Shown here piece after piece: positions 9,346-17,171 of a stretch of DNA of 64,000 nt. The position numbers were made by a program, and so were the translations under genes. Every line of letters begins with the position of its first letter. The stretch's first letter is position 1. The notes under the pieces were generated by a model. It was not told the DNA's origin, ran no database searches, and saw nothing but the letters and a program-made list of their open reading frames with translations. Location of the stretch: assembly GCF_051954575.1 (NCBI RefSeq), contig NZ_JBQCHP010000080.1:1-64000 (forward strand), written 5' to 3'. The stretch comes from Dyella_B sp035690825. Its GTDB lineage: Bacteria; Pseudomonadota; Gammaproteobacteria; Xanthomonadales; Rhodanobacteraceae.

Positions 9346-9417
9346 GTAGGTTGGGGTGCAAACCCCAACGTCGAAATGTATGGGCACGGCAACGTTGGGG
9401 TTTGCACCCCAACCTAC
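9346..9417. repeat. GTAG-type REP pair (REPIN), copy 2
   Basis: Two inverted units of GTAG plus GTTGGGGT-N4-ACCCCAAC lie in the convergent gap between the PLD gene and the feo operon. A separate inverted repeat (ATTGGAGCG/CGCTCCAAT, about 9303-9330) precedes it and may act as the PLD mRNA 3' hairpin. Confidence 0.93.
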
Positions 9418-9422
9418 GGAAC

Positions 9423-9719
9423 TCAACGCTGCCGCGGCTTGAATTCCAGTGGCATGGCTTCGCCACGCGCACTCGCCGGCGGCTTGGGGCCGCACGCACC
9501 GCAGGTGCTGCAGCCATCGCTGCAGTTGCCGGTCGCCTGCGTTGGCTGCAGGCGACGCCCGAACGCGCGCACCCATGCCGCATGACCGGGCGCGCTGAAA
9601 TGGATCGACGCGGCCGCCAGCCAGCGATTGGTGACCTGCGGCGCCAGCTTGCGGAACGCATACGTTGCACTGGCCAGCACCGCGAGGCCAATCACTACAT
9701 ATTGAAGCAGCAGACTCAT
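9423..9719 (-). CDS. FeoB-associated Cys-rich small membrane protein (DUF6587-like)
   Basis: 98 residues, starting 2 nt after the feoB stop. One N-terminal membrane segment (about residues 3-20) is followed by a basic/amphipathic stretch and a Cys cluster (CSDGCSTCGACG, about residues 71-82), then a Pro/Arg tail. The position directly behind feoB, the single membrane helix and the Cys cluster recall the small FeoC or FeoB-associated Cys-rich proteins. This member is longer and does not look like the winged-helix FeoC. The four Cys could bind iron or an Fe-S cluster; that is inference. Its stop abuts REP pair copy 2. Confidence 0.75.
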   Translation of the reverse strand: MSLLLQYVVIGLAVLASATYAFRKLAPQVTNRWLAAASIHFSAPGHAAWVRAFGRRLQPTQATGNCSDGCSTCGACGPKPPASARGEAMPLEFKPRQR

Positions 9720-9721
9720 GC

Positions 9722-11563
9722 TCACGAGAACAACCTCGCCACCTGATAGGTGATGAAGGATGCTGTGTACGCCACGGCAAACATGTAGCCGAAGGAGATC
9801 GCCACGTTGCGCCAGGAATTGGTTTCGCGGCGGATCACCGCCAACGTCGACATGCACTGGGGCGCAAACGCAAACCACACCAGCAGCGACAGCGCCGAGG
9901 CCAGCGAGAAATTATCGGTAAGCGCGTGCGCCAGGCCGCCGCTCTGCGCATCGCCACCAACGGCGTAGATCGTCGCCAGCGTGGCCACCGCCGTTTCGCG
10001 CGCCGCGAACGCGGGAATCAGCGACAGGCTGATCTGCCAGTTGAAGCCCAACGGCGCAAAGATGTGCTGCAGGAAACGCCCGAGATAGCCGGCGAAGCTG
10101 TAATTGATCGCCGGCCCGGTGGCGCCTTCCGGCGGCGCCGGGAAGCTGGAAATGAACCACATCAGCACCGTCAGTGCCAGGATCACGCCGGTCAGGCGCT
10201 TGAGGAAGATGGTGCCGCGTTCCCACAAGCCGATCGCGATGTCGCGCGCCCGCGGCAAGCGGTACGAAGGCAGTTCCATCAGCAATGCATGCTCGCTCTT
10301 GTCACGACGCAGGCGCTTGATCACCCAGCCCACCGCCATCGCGCCGGTGATACCCGCCACATACAGCGCAAACAACACCACGCCCTGCAGATTGAACACA
10401 CCCAGCACACGCCGCGCGGGAATGAATGCGCCGATCAACAGCGCGTACACCGGCAGGCGCGCCGAACACGTCATCAGCGGCGCGACCAGGATAGTGGCCA
10501 GGCGATCGCGCGGATCGGTGATGCTGCGCGTACCCATGATGCCGGGAATGGCGCAGGCGAAACTCGACAATAGCGGAATGAACGAGCGACCGGTCAGGCC
10601 TACCGACACCATCAGGCGATCGAGCAGGAACGCCGCGCGCGGCAGGTAGCCCGATTCCTCCAGCATGAGAATGAAAAAGAACAGCACCAGGATCACCGGC
10701 AAAAAGCCGAGCACCGTGCCGAGGCCGCCGAAGATGCCGCTGACCACCAGATCGTGTAGCGGCCCAGCCGGCAGCACTGCGGCGGTATGCTCGCCCAGCC
10801 AGGCGAAGCCGTTGCCGATCAGGTCGCTCATCGGCTTGCCCGATGCATACACCGCCTGGAACACCAGGAACATCACCAGCCCTAGCGTGAGCAAGCCGAA
10901 CACCGGATGCAGCGCCCAGCGATCGAGCGCATCGTCGATCACCGCCGTCGCGCGCGGCATCGTCACGGTGGCGGCCATCAGTTGACGCACTTCGCCGTGC
11001 AGATCGGCGCGGCTGGCCGGATCGTCCGGCAAGGCCGGGGGCGCTTGCGGCAAATCGCCATCCACGCGCTCGACCAGCGCGCGCGTACCGCCGCGTTTCA
11101 CGGCGATGGTTTCCACCACCGGGATGCCGAGGCGACGCTGCAGCTCCGGCACGTCGATGGTGATGCCGCGATGGCGTGCTGCATCCATCATGTTCAAGGC
11201 CAGCACCACCGGACGGCCCAGGCGCTTCACTTCCAGCACGAAGCGCAGGTGCAGGCGCAGGTTGGTGGCGTCGGCCACGCAGATGATCAGATCGGGCGCC
11301 GCTTCGCCCGGATAATTGCCTTCGAGTACGTCGCGGGTGATCTGTTCGTCGGGGCTGGCCGCATCGAAACTATAGGTGCCGGGCAGGTCCAGGATCTGCA
11401 TCACGCGGCCGGAGGGCGCGGTGAATCGCCCTTCCTTGCGCTCGACCGTGACGCCGGCGTAATTGGCGACCTTCTGGCGCCCGCCGGTGAGCTGGTTGAA
11501 CAACGCCGTCTTGCCGCAATTGGGGTTGCCGACCAGGGCGATGCGCAGGCTGCCGGCGCTCAT
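9722..11563 (-). CDS. feoB: Ferrous iron transporter FeoB
   Basis: 613 residues, shorter than the roughly 770 of E. coli FeoB but typical for Xanthomonadales. The N-terminal G domain has G1 GNPNCGKT, the switch I region, G3 DLPGTYS and G4 NMMD. The membrane part has two Gate repeats with the conserved Cys/Pro features (SSFACAIPGI; MTCSARLPVY) and about eight to ten transmembrane helices. It imports Fe(II) across the inner membrane, driven or regulated by GTP hydrolysis. It overlaps feoA by 4 nt (ATGA) and is followed after 2 nt by the Cys-rich small gene, so the three form one operon. Confidence 0.97.
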   Translation of the reverse strand: MSAGSLRIALVGNPNCGKTALFNQLTGGRQKVANYAGVTVERKEGRFTAPSGRVMQILDLPGTYSFDAASPDEQITRDVLEGNYPGEAAPDLIICVADATNLRLHLRFVLEVKRLGRPVVLALNMMDAARHRGITIDVPELQRRLGIPVVETIAVKRGGTRALVERVDGDLPQAPPALPDDPASRADLHGEVRQLMAATVTMPRATAVIDDALDRWALHPVFGLLTLGLVMFLVFQAVYASGKPMSDLIGNGFAWLGEHTAAVLPAGPLHDLVVSGIFGGLGTVLGFLPVILVLFFFILMLEESGYLPRAAFLLDRLMVSVGLTGRSFIPLLSSFACAIPGIMGTRSITDPRDRLATILVAPLMTCSARLPVYALLIGAFIPARRVLGVFNLQGVVLFALYVAGITGAMAVGWVIKRLRRDKSEHALLMELPSYRLPRARDIAIGLWERGTIFLKRLTGVILALTVLMWFISSFPAPPEGATGPAINYSFAGYLGRFLQHIFAPLGFNWQISLSLIPAFAARETAVATLATIYAVGGDAQSGGLAHALTDNFSLASALSLLVWFAFAPQCMSTLAVIRRETNSWRNVAISFGYMFAVAYTASFITYQVARLFS

Positions 11564-11808
11564 GCGATCTCCCGTACTGTCACGCGCGCGGCCTCGGCGC
11601 GGCGCAGCGCGAAGCGGGTCGAGCCGATCTGGATCAGCAGCGGATCCGCGCCGACCGGCCCGCGCGCCACCAGGCGCACCCGCTCGCCCGCCACAAACCC
11701 CAAGTCGCGCAGGCGCTGCGCGATCAGGTCTTCGGCATGGGCATCTTCGACTCGTTCAACCACGGCGTAAGCACCTTTCGGCAAATCGGACAGGCGCACG
11801 GTTGTCAT
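11560..11808 (-). CDS. feoA: Ferrous iron transport protein A (FeoA)
   Basis: 82 residues with an SH3-like FeoA fold signature: LSDLPKG at the start, RLRDLGFVAGERV in the middle and a C-terminal RFALRRAEAARV strand pair. The ATG at 11808 is preferred over an upstream in-frame start because the upstream stretch contains the Fur box. FeoA is cytosolic and is needed for FeoB-dependent Fe(II) uptake. Expression is probably repressed by Fe-Fur through the site immediately upstream. Confidence 0.93.
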   Translation of the reverse strand: MTTVRLSDLPKGAYAVVERVEDAHAEDLIAQRLRDLGFVAGERVRLVARGPVGADPLLIQIGSTRFALRRAEAARVTVREIA

Positions 11809-11814
11809 GCTTCT

Positions 11815-11834
11815 AAATAAGAATGGTTCGCATT
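11815..11834 (-). promoter_or_regulatory. Fur box over the feoA promoter
   Basis: Read on the minus strand, the core AATGCGAACCATTC is followed by TTATTT. This is 17/20 identical to the Fur-type sequence AATGAGAATCATTCTCATTT that I recall for this group. It overlaps a TACAAT -10 hexamer (11832-11837) and ends 6 nt before the feoA ATG, a position suited to repression. The AATG-N5-CATT inverted repeat is the centre. Confidence 0.75.
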
Positions 11835-11925
11835 GTATCCTCTTTTCGCATTGGGTGCAGGACCGCACTCCCGAAGCGAGCGGGGCTTGCTCTACGCTTT
11901 AAGAAATCCCCGCACGGACGACCCC

Positions 11926-12720
11926 ATGCCCACGACCATCCAGATCGCCGACCACGCCGGCATCCGCGAGCTTCGCCTCAACCGCCCGGACGTCCACAAC
12001 GCCTTCGACGACCGGCTGATTGCCGAGCTTACCGCTGCCCTGGAAGACGCCGGCCGCGATCCTGCAGTGCGCGTAGTGGTGCTGACCGGCGTGGGCGCAA
12101 GTTTTTCCGCCGGCGCCGACCTCAACTGGATGCGCGGCATGGCCAAGGCCAGCGAGGCGGACAATCGTGCGGATTCGCTACGGCTGGCCGCCCTGATGCG
12201 CACGCTGCAGTTCCTGCCCAAGCCCACCATGGCCCGCGTGAACGGCGCCGCTTATGGCGGCGGCGTGGGCCTGATCGCCTGCTGCGACATCGCCATTGGC
12301 GTGGACACCGCCAAGTTCGGGCTGACCGAGGTGAAGCTGGGCCTGGTGCCGGCGGTGATCTCGCCGTACGTGATCGCCGCGATCGGCGTGCGGCAGGCCA
12401 GGCGCCTGTTCCTGACCGGCGAAATTTTCGACGCGGATACCGCCGCACGCATTGGCCTGTTGCATGAAGTGGTGTCGGCCGAATACCTGGACGACACCGT
12501 ACACACCTTACTCAAGCAACTGGCCAAGGCCGGACCCGTGGCGCAGCACGAAGCCAAGCAACTGGCCTTCGGCATGCATGGCCTTACGCAAGCCGCGGCC
12601 GAGCGTATCGATCAGGAAAACGCTGCGCTGATCGCCCGCCTGCGCGTATCGCAGGAAGGCCAGGAAGGCCTGGCGGCTTTTCTCGACAAGCGCACGCCGG
12701 CCTGGATACAACCCAGCTGA
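11926..12720 (+). CDS. liuC: Enoyl-CoA hydratase, methylglutaconyl-CoA hydratase type
   Basis: 264 residues of the crotonase fold. The first oxyanion segment GASFSAGADLNWMRGMAK is characteristic of LiuC/GnyH/AUH proteins, and the second is YGGGVGLIACCDIAIG. The ATG at 11926 is the first residue of the conserved domain. It hydrates 3-methylglutaconyl-CoA to HMG-CoA, the step between methylcrotonyl-CoA carboxylase and HMG-CoA lyase. It lies upstream of the small cupin gene and liuD in the same direction. Confidence 0.9.
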   Translation: MPTTIQIADHAGIRELRLNRPDVHNAFDDRLIAELTAALEDAGRDPAVRVVVLTGVGASFSAGADLNWMRGMAKASEADNRADSLRLAALMRTLQFLPKPTMARVNGAAYGGGVGLIACCDIAIGVDTAKFGLTEVKLGLVPAVISPYVIAAIGVRQARRLFLTGEIFDADTAARIGLLHEVVSAEYLDDTVHTLLKQLAKAGPVAQHEAKQLAFGMHGLTQAAAERIDQENAALIARLRVSQEGQEGLAAFLDKRTPAWIQPS

Positions 12721-12787
12721 CGCCATGCTGGCAGCAGTTCCCCGCTAGCTTGTTCTCCACCCTTCCCCACCGAACGCGAGGCACGCC

Positions 12788-13303
12788 ATGAAGCGCATCA
12801 TCAATGTCGCCGATATCGAACTGGAACCCCGCCCACCCGGCTTCGCCGCCACCGGCGATGCCGCGCAACGCTTCGATGCACGCATGGGTCGCGTATCCAT
12901 GCAACTGGGCGCGCAGAAGCTTGGCTACAACATCACCGCGGTGCCGCCCGGCAAGCGCGCGTTTCCGTTGCACAACCATCGCGTGAACGAAGAGATGTTC
13001 TTCGTGTTGGAAGGCGAAGGGGAAATCCGCATCGGCGAGGAGCGCCACCCGATCCGCCAGGGCGACATCATCGCCTGCCCGCCCGGTGGTCCGGAAAGCG
13101 CGCACCAGATCGTCAACACTGGATCGGTTGAAATGCGTTATCTCGCGGTGAGCAGCAAGCTATCCCCGGAGATCTGCGAATACCCCGACTCCAACAAGTA
13201 CGGCATCCTGGGCGAGTTCGGGCCGGATGCGGAAGGCAAGCCGCAGATGGTTCGGATCGTAATGCGGCAAGGCGATACGACCGATTATTGGGAAGGCGAG
13301 TAG
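12788..13303 (+). CDS. Cupin-domain protein in the liu cluster
   Basis: 171 residues with a single central cupin. Motif 1 carries the metal ligands in PLHNHRVNEEMFFVLEGEGEIRIG (split here: HNH, then EEMFFVLEGEGE), and motif 2 is around the GDIIACPPGG and AHQIVN segments. The shape (EMFFVLEGEGEIRIG, PPGGPESAHQ) resembles metal-binding auxiliary cupins of sugar- or acyl-metabolism loci. The substrate is unknown. It sits between liuC and liuD. The TAG stop codon is supplied by the GTAG of a REP pair. Confidence 0.8.
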   Translation: MKRIINVADIELEPRPPGFAATGDAAQRFDARMGRVSMQLGAQKLGYNITAVPPGKRAFPLHNHRVNEEMFFVLEGEGEIRIGEERHPIRQGDIIACPPGGPESAHQIVNTGSVEMRYLAVSSKLSPEICEYPDSNKYGILGEFGPDAEGKPQMVRIVMRQGDTTDYWEGE

Positions 13304-13371
13304 GTTGGGGTGCAAACCCCACCATCACGCGGCATGAAGATGGCGACGTTGGGGTTTGCACCCCAACCTAC
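13300..13371. repeat. GTAG-type REP pair (REPIN), copy 3, forming the cupin stop codon
   Basis: The first base of the element is the last G of the cupin's final GAG codon, and the TAG of GTAG (13301-13303) is the stop. The left hairpin has one loop-arm variation (ACCCCACC), and the right unit is canonical. Confidence 0.93.
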
Positions 13372-13456
13372 CTGTGCTGCGCCGCGCATCGGCGAGATCG
13401 CGCAATTCTGCTAGCTTTATGCGCTTTGCATCCCCAAGCAGCCCGGTGGAACCCGC

Positions 13457-15454
13457 ATGTTCGAGCGCGTACTGATTGCCAATCGCGGCGAGATCGCCTG
13501 TCGCGTCATCCGCACCTGCCGCCGCCTGGGTATCCACACCATCGCGGTGTATTCCGAAGCGGACAAGGATGCGCAGCACGTACGCCTGGCCGATGAAGCC
13601 TGGCCGATCGGCGGGCCGCGTCCGGCCGAATCGTATCTGCGCGGCGATGCGATTCTCGACGTCGCCAAGCGGACCGGTGCGCAGGCAATCCATCCCGGTT
13701 ACGGTTTTCTTTCCGAGAACACCGCCTTTGCGCGCGCATGCACGCAAGCCGGCGTGACGTTCATCGGCCCGCGTCCGGAGAGCATCGAAGCGATGGGTTC
13801 GAAGGCAGCCGCCAAGGCGTTGATGGAGAAACACAACGTTCCGCTGGTGCCGGGCTATCACGGCGACGACCAGGACACTGCCGTGCTTGCCGAGCAGGCG
13901 CGCAAGACCGGCTTTCCACTGATGATCAAGGCCGCGGCCGGTGGCGGCGGCAAGGGCATGCGCATCGTGCGCACGGAAAAGGAATTCGCCGATGCGCTGG
14001 CTTCCGCGCAGCGCGAAGCGGCCAGTTCGTTCGGCGATACGCGCGTGATTCTGGAGCGCTACGTCGAGCATCCGCGCCACATCGAATTCCAGGTATTCGG
14101 CGATGCGCACGGCACCGTCATCCACTTGAACGAACGCGAGTGCTCGGCGCAGCGCCGTTATCAAAAAGTGCTGGAAGAAACACCCTCGCCGTTTCTCGAC
14201 GCCAAACGTCGCCAGGCAATGGGCGAAGCCGCCGCCGCCGCGGCCAAGGCGGTGAACTACGTGGGCGCGGGCACGGTGGAATTCATCGTCGGCCAGGACG
14301 GTACGTTCTATTTCATGGAAATGAATACGCGCCTGCAGGTGGAACACCCCGTCACCGAAGAAACGCTCGGCCTGGACCTGGTCGAATGGCAACTGCGCAT
14401 AGCCGCCGGCGAAGTGCTGCCGCTGCAACAGCACCAGATCCAGGCGCGCGGCCATGCGATCGAAGTGCGTCTGTATGCCGAAGATCCGGATCAGAACTTC
14501 CTGCCCGGCTCGGGCAAGCTGCGCACGCTGCGCCTGCCGGCGCCATCCCGCCATGTCCGCCTGGATGGCGGCGTGGTCGAAGGTGACACCGTAACGATTT
14601 TTTATGATCCGATGATCGCCAAGCTGATCGTGCACGACTCCAATCGCGTGCAGGCCTTGCAACGCCTGCGCGAGGCACTGGCCGATTGCGAGATCGTCGG
14701 GCCGAAATCGAACATCGCTTTTCTCGAACGCCTGGCACGCCATCCGATAGTGGTCGAAGGCCGCATCGATACCGGTTATCTGGATCGCCACCTTGATGAA
14801 TTTCTAACTGGTGATGCGGCACCCTCCGAGCATGCCCTACTCGCTGCCGCCACCGCTGCGTTGCTTCACGACGAACGTGCGGTGGTCGCCGCGACGGCGC
14901 ACGGTAGCGATCCGCATTCGCCCTGGTCGCGCGCCGATGCATGGCGCATCGGGCACGCCGGCAAGCGCATCGTCGCGCTCAGTCTGCGCGAGCAGCGCTA
15001 CGAGATCGAAGCGCATGGCCATGACGGCAATTATTCATTGCGACATCATTCGGCGCAGTGCGAAGTGCATGGCGCGCGCTTGCAGGATGACGCGCTCAGC
15101 GCACGCTTCGATGGCCAGGGCGTTCGCCTTGCCGTGCATGTCGATCAGGATCGCATCACCTTGCACGATGCAAACGGCCAACGCTACGCCTTCGCCCGCG
15201 CCGCGGCCTTTGCCTGGGCATCGAAGGAAGGCAGCGGCGGCAACCAGATCGTGGCGCCCATGCCCGGGCGCGTCGTGCTGGTGAAAGCAAACGCCGGCGA
15301 TACCGTGGAAGAAGGACAGGAACTGCTGGTGATGGAAGCCATGAAGATGGAACTGGCCTTGAAGGCGCCGCGCGCCGGCACTATTGAAAGCGTGGGTGCA
15401 ACACAAGGCGAATTTGTGGAAGCTGATGCCGTACTCGTTCGGTTCGCATCGTAA
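13457..15454 (+). CDS. liuD: Methylcrotonyl-CoA carboxylase, biotin carboxylase/BCCP (alpha) subunit
   Basis: 665 residues. Biotin carboxylase spans about residues 1-450: the N-terminal FERVLIANRGEIACRV, an ATP-grasp Gly-rich loop AAAGGGGKGMR, and ERECSAQRRYQK and MNTRLQVEHPVTE. A BT-like linker domain follows, then a C-terminal biotinyl domain with EAMKME (Lys is the biotinylation site, about residue 630). It carboxylates its own biotin with ATP and bicarbonate, and LiuB then uses it on 3-methylcrotonyl-CoA. The BT/BCCP layout and the neighbours LiuC and LiuE favour methylcrotonyl-CoA over propionyl- or geranyl-CoA. Confidence 0.94.
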   Translation: MFERVLIANRGEIACRVIRTCRRLGIHTIAVYSEADKDAQHVRLADEAWPIGGPRPAESYLRGDAILDVAKRTGAQAIHPGYGFLSENTAFARACTQAGVTFIGPRPESIEAMGSKAAAKALMEKHNVPLVPGYHGDDQDTAVLAEQARKTGFPLMIKAAAGGGGKGMRIVRTEKEFADALASAQREAASSFGDTRVILERYVEHPRHIEFQVFGDAHGTVIHLNERECSAQRRYQKVLEETPSPFLDAKRRQAMGEAAAAAAKAVNYVGAGTVEFIVGQDGTFYFMEMNTRLQVEHPVTEETLGLDLVEWQLRIAAGEVLPLQQHQIQARGHAIEVRLYAEDPDQNFLPGSGKLRTLRLPAPSRHVRLDGGVVEGDTVTIFYDPMIAKLIVHDSNRVQALQRLREALADCEIVGPKSNIAFLERLARHPIVVEGRIDTGYLDRHLDEFLTGDAAPSEHALLAAATAALLHDERAVVAATAHGSDPHSPWSRADAWRIGHAGKRIVALSLREQRYEIEAHGHDGNYSLRHHSAQCEVHGARLQDDALSARFDGQGVRLAVHVDQDRITLHDANGQRYAFARAAAFAWASKEGSGGNQIVAPMPGRVVLVKANAGDTVEEGQELLVMEAMKMELALKAPRAGTIESVGATQGEFVEADAVLVRFAS

Positions 15455-15481
15455 CCGGCGCAAAAGTAACAGGAGCATCAC

Positions 15482-15643
15482 ATGAATACGAAGAGTCTTT
15501 ATTCGTATGCCAACTGCTTCGCGTTGTGCCTGGGTGATCGTCAGGCGGCAGCGCGTGGCGCAGCGCCAGACGGGCCGTCTGGTAAAGCCGCGCGCTGCCG
15601 CCTGACAGTCACCCAGGTGCAACGAGGAGTGCTTGGCATATGA
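15482..15643 (+). CDS. Possible 53-aa leader/small ORF inside the liuD-liuE palindrome
   Basis: The ATG is preceded by a good AGGAG site (about 8 nt). The ORF runs through the whole 133-bp palindrome and its TGA overlaps the liuE ATG (ATGA). The peptide (MNTKSLYSYANCFALC at the start, Arg/Ala-rich later) has no recognised family and looks like a translated palindrome. It may serve to carry ribosomes through the structure and deliver them to liuE. Evidence for a functional peptide is weak; evidence for translation is moderate (ribosome site plus coupling). Confidence 0.4.
   Translation: MNTKSLYSYANCFALCLGDRQAAARGAAPDGPSGKAARCRLTVTQVQRGVLGI
15507..15639. repeat. 133-bp nested palindrome between liuD and liuE
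   Basis: From outside in, the arms are ATGCCAA/TTGGCAT, CGTTG/CAACG-like, CCTGGGTGA/TCACCCAGG (15529-15537/15609-15617), and GTCAGGCGGCAGCGCG with its perfect complement (15540-15555/15591-15606), extended by TGGC/GCCG. A central hairpin is CCAGACG-GGC-CGTCTGG. An 8-bp direct repeat ATGAATAC lies 17 nt outside the left arm (15482-15489) and directly at the right arm (15640-15647), as a target duplication might. The liuE ribosome site (GAGGAG) is inside the right arm. Confidence 0.85.
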
Positions 15644-16542
15644 ATACAGACTCTCAGGTCCGCATCGTCGAAGTTAGTCCACGCGACGGCTTGCAGAACG
15701 AAAAGACGCTACTGCCGCCCGACATCAAGATCGCGCTGATCGATCGGCTGTCCGCCACCGGGCTCAGGACCATTGAAACCACCAGCTTCGTCAGTCCGCG
15801 CTGGGTGCCGCAACTGGCCGACGCGGCGGAAGTGTTTCAACGCATCCGCAAGGTGCCCGGCGTGACCTACCCGGTGCTGGTGCCGAACGAACAGGGCTAT
15901 CGGATCGCGCGCGAAGCGGGCGCCACCGAGGTATCGGTTTTCACGGCGGCTTCCGAAGCGTTCAATCGCGCCAACATCAATGCATCCATCGAGGAGTCAC
16001 TGCAGCGCTTCGAACCGGTACTGCAGGAAGCGAAAGCCGAAGGCGTGAAAGTGCGCGGGTATGTTTCCACCGCGCTGGGCTGTCCGTACCAAGGTGACGT
16101 GCCGATCGAGGACGTAGTCAACGTCGCCAAGCGGCTGTACGAGATGGGCTGCTATGAGATCTCGGTGGCCGACACCATTGGCGTCGGCACGCCGGCCAAG
16201 GCGCGCGCCATGCTGCACGCCGTGGCGCAGGAAATTCCGATGCGCGCCTTGGCCGTGCATTTCCACGATACCTACGGCCAGGCGCTGGCCAATATCCTCG
16301 CCTGCCTGGAAGAAGGCGTACGCGTGGTCGACAGCGCCGTGTCCGGCACCGGCGGCTGCCCCTATGCAAAAGGCGCCAGCGGCAACGTCGCCAGCGAAGA
16401 TGTGGTGTACATGCTGCACGGCATGGGCCTGGAAACCGGCATCAACCTGGACATGCTGGTCGCCACCGGCGCGTGGCTTTCGGCGCAGCTCAACAAACCC
16501 ACCGCCAGCCGGGTGACCAAGGCGCGCACCACGGCGGCATGA
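15640..16542 (+). CDS. liuE: Hydroxymethylglutaryl-CoA lyase
   Basis: 300 residues, full family length. Signatures are EVSPRDGLQNE at the N-terminus (metal/substrate site), the HFHDTYGQ motif with metal-binding His, and the catalytic-Cys loop SGTGGCPYAKGASGN. It splits HMG-CoA to acetoacetate and acetyl-CoA, the last step of leucine catabolism. Its ATG overlaps the stop of a 53-aa ORF, and its ribosome site GAGGAG is embedded in the outer arm of a 133-bp palindrome, so its translation may depend on opening of that structure. Confidence 0.95.
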   Translation: MNTDSQVRIVEVSPRDGLQNEKTLLPPDIKIALIDRLSATGLRTIETTSFVSPRWVPQLADAAEVFQRIRKVPGVTYPVLVPNEQGYRIAREAGATEVSVFTAASEAFNRANINASIEESLQRFEPVLQEAKAEGVKVRGYVSTALGCPYQGDVPIEDVVNVAKRLYEMGCYEISVADTIGVGTPAKARAMLHAVAQEIPMRALAVHFHDTYGQALANILACLEEGVRVVDSAVSGTGGCPYAKGASGNVASEDVVYMLHGMGLETGINLDMLVATGAWLSAQLNKPTASRVTKARTTAA

Positions 16543-16553
16543 TCGAGGTGGGT

Positions 16554-16577
16554 GTTGGGGTTTGCACCCCAACCTAC
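16554..16577. repeat. Solo GTAG-type REP unit
   Basis: A single inverted REP unit (GTTGGGGT-TTGC-ACCCCAAC then CTAC) lies 12 nt after liuE. It corresponds to the right half of the REP pairs elsewhere in the window. Confidence 0.9.
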
Positions 16578-16619
16578 GTCACTCCCCTTGCGTCCGGGCG
16601 ACCTGATATTTTTGGCGCC

Positions 16620-17105
16620 ATGCCCAACGTCTTGATACGTCCCATCGAGCCGCGCGACAACGCCGCCATCGCCGCGATCATCCGCACGGTCATGCCGGAG
16701 TTCGGCGCCGATGGCCCCGGCTTCGCCATCCACGATCCCGAAGTGAACGACATGCACGCTGCCTACACGCGACCGCGCAGCGCGTATTTCGTGGTGGAAC
16801 GCGATGGCGTGGTGGTCGGCGGCGGTGGCGTCGCCCCGCTGGAAGGCGGCGAGGCGGATGTCTGCGAGCTGCGCAAGATGTATTTCCTTCCCGAGGCGCG
16901 CGGCATCGGCGCGGGCAACGCGATGATGCTGCGCTGCCTGGAGACGGCTCGCGATTTGGGTTTCAAGCGCTGCTATATCGAAACGCTCACCGGCATGGAC
17001 GCCGCGCAAGCGCTTTACCAGAAGCACGGTTTCACCGCTTTATGCGCACCGCTGGGTGGCACCGGGCATTTCGGTTGTGATCGGTTCTTCATCCGCGATT
17101 TGTAG
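16620..17105 (+). CDS. GNAT family N-acetyltransferase
   Basis: 161 residues. The acetyl-CoA binding motif A is seen as ELRKMYFLPEARGIGAGNAMM (shown in two parts: KMYFLPEARG and GIGAGNAMM, about residues 83-104). It is followed by the LGFKRCYIET strand and the ALYQKHGF motif. The glycine-rich loop GIGAG matches the R/Q-x-x-G-x-G/A consensus. The acceptor substrate is unknown. The start ATG at 16620 is chosen because the preceding in-frame codons lie in the REP and liuE end. Confidence 0.82.
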   Translation: MPNVLIRPIEPRDNAAIAAIIRTVMPEFGADGPGFAIHDPEVNDMHAAYTRPRSAYFVVERDGVVVGGGGVAPLEGGEADVCELRKMYFLPEARGIGAGNAMMLRCLETARDLGFKRCYIETLTGMDAAQALYQKHGFTALCAPLGGTGHFGCDRFFIRDL

Positions 17106-17171
17106 CGAGCCACGCCATGACCCACCGCGATCCACGCATGAAGGCAAGCTCCGCAATTGGAAATACATGAA

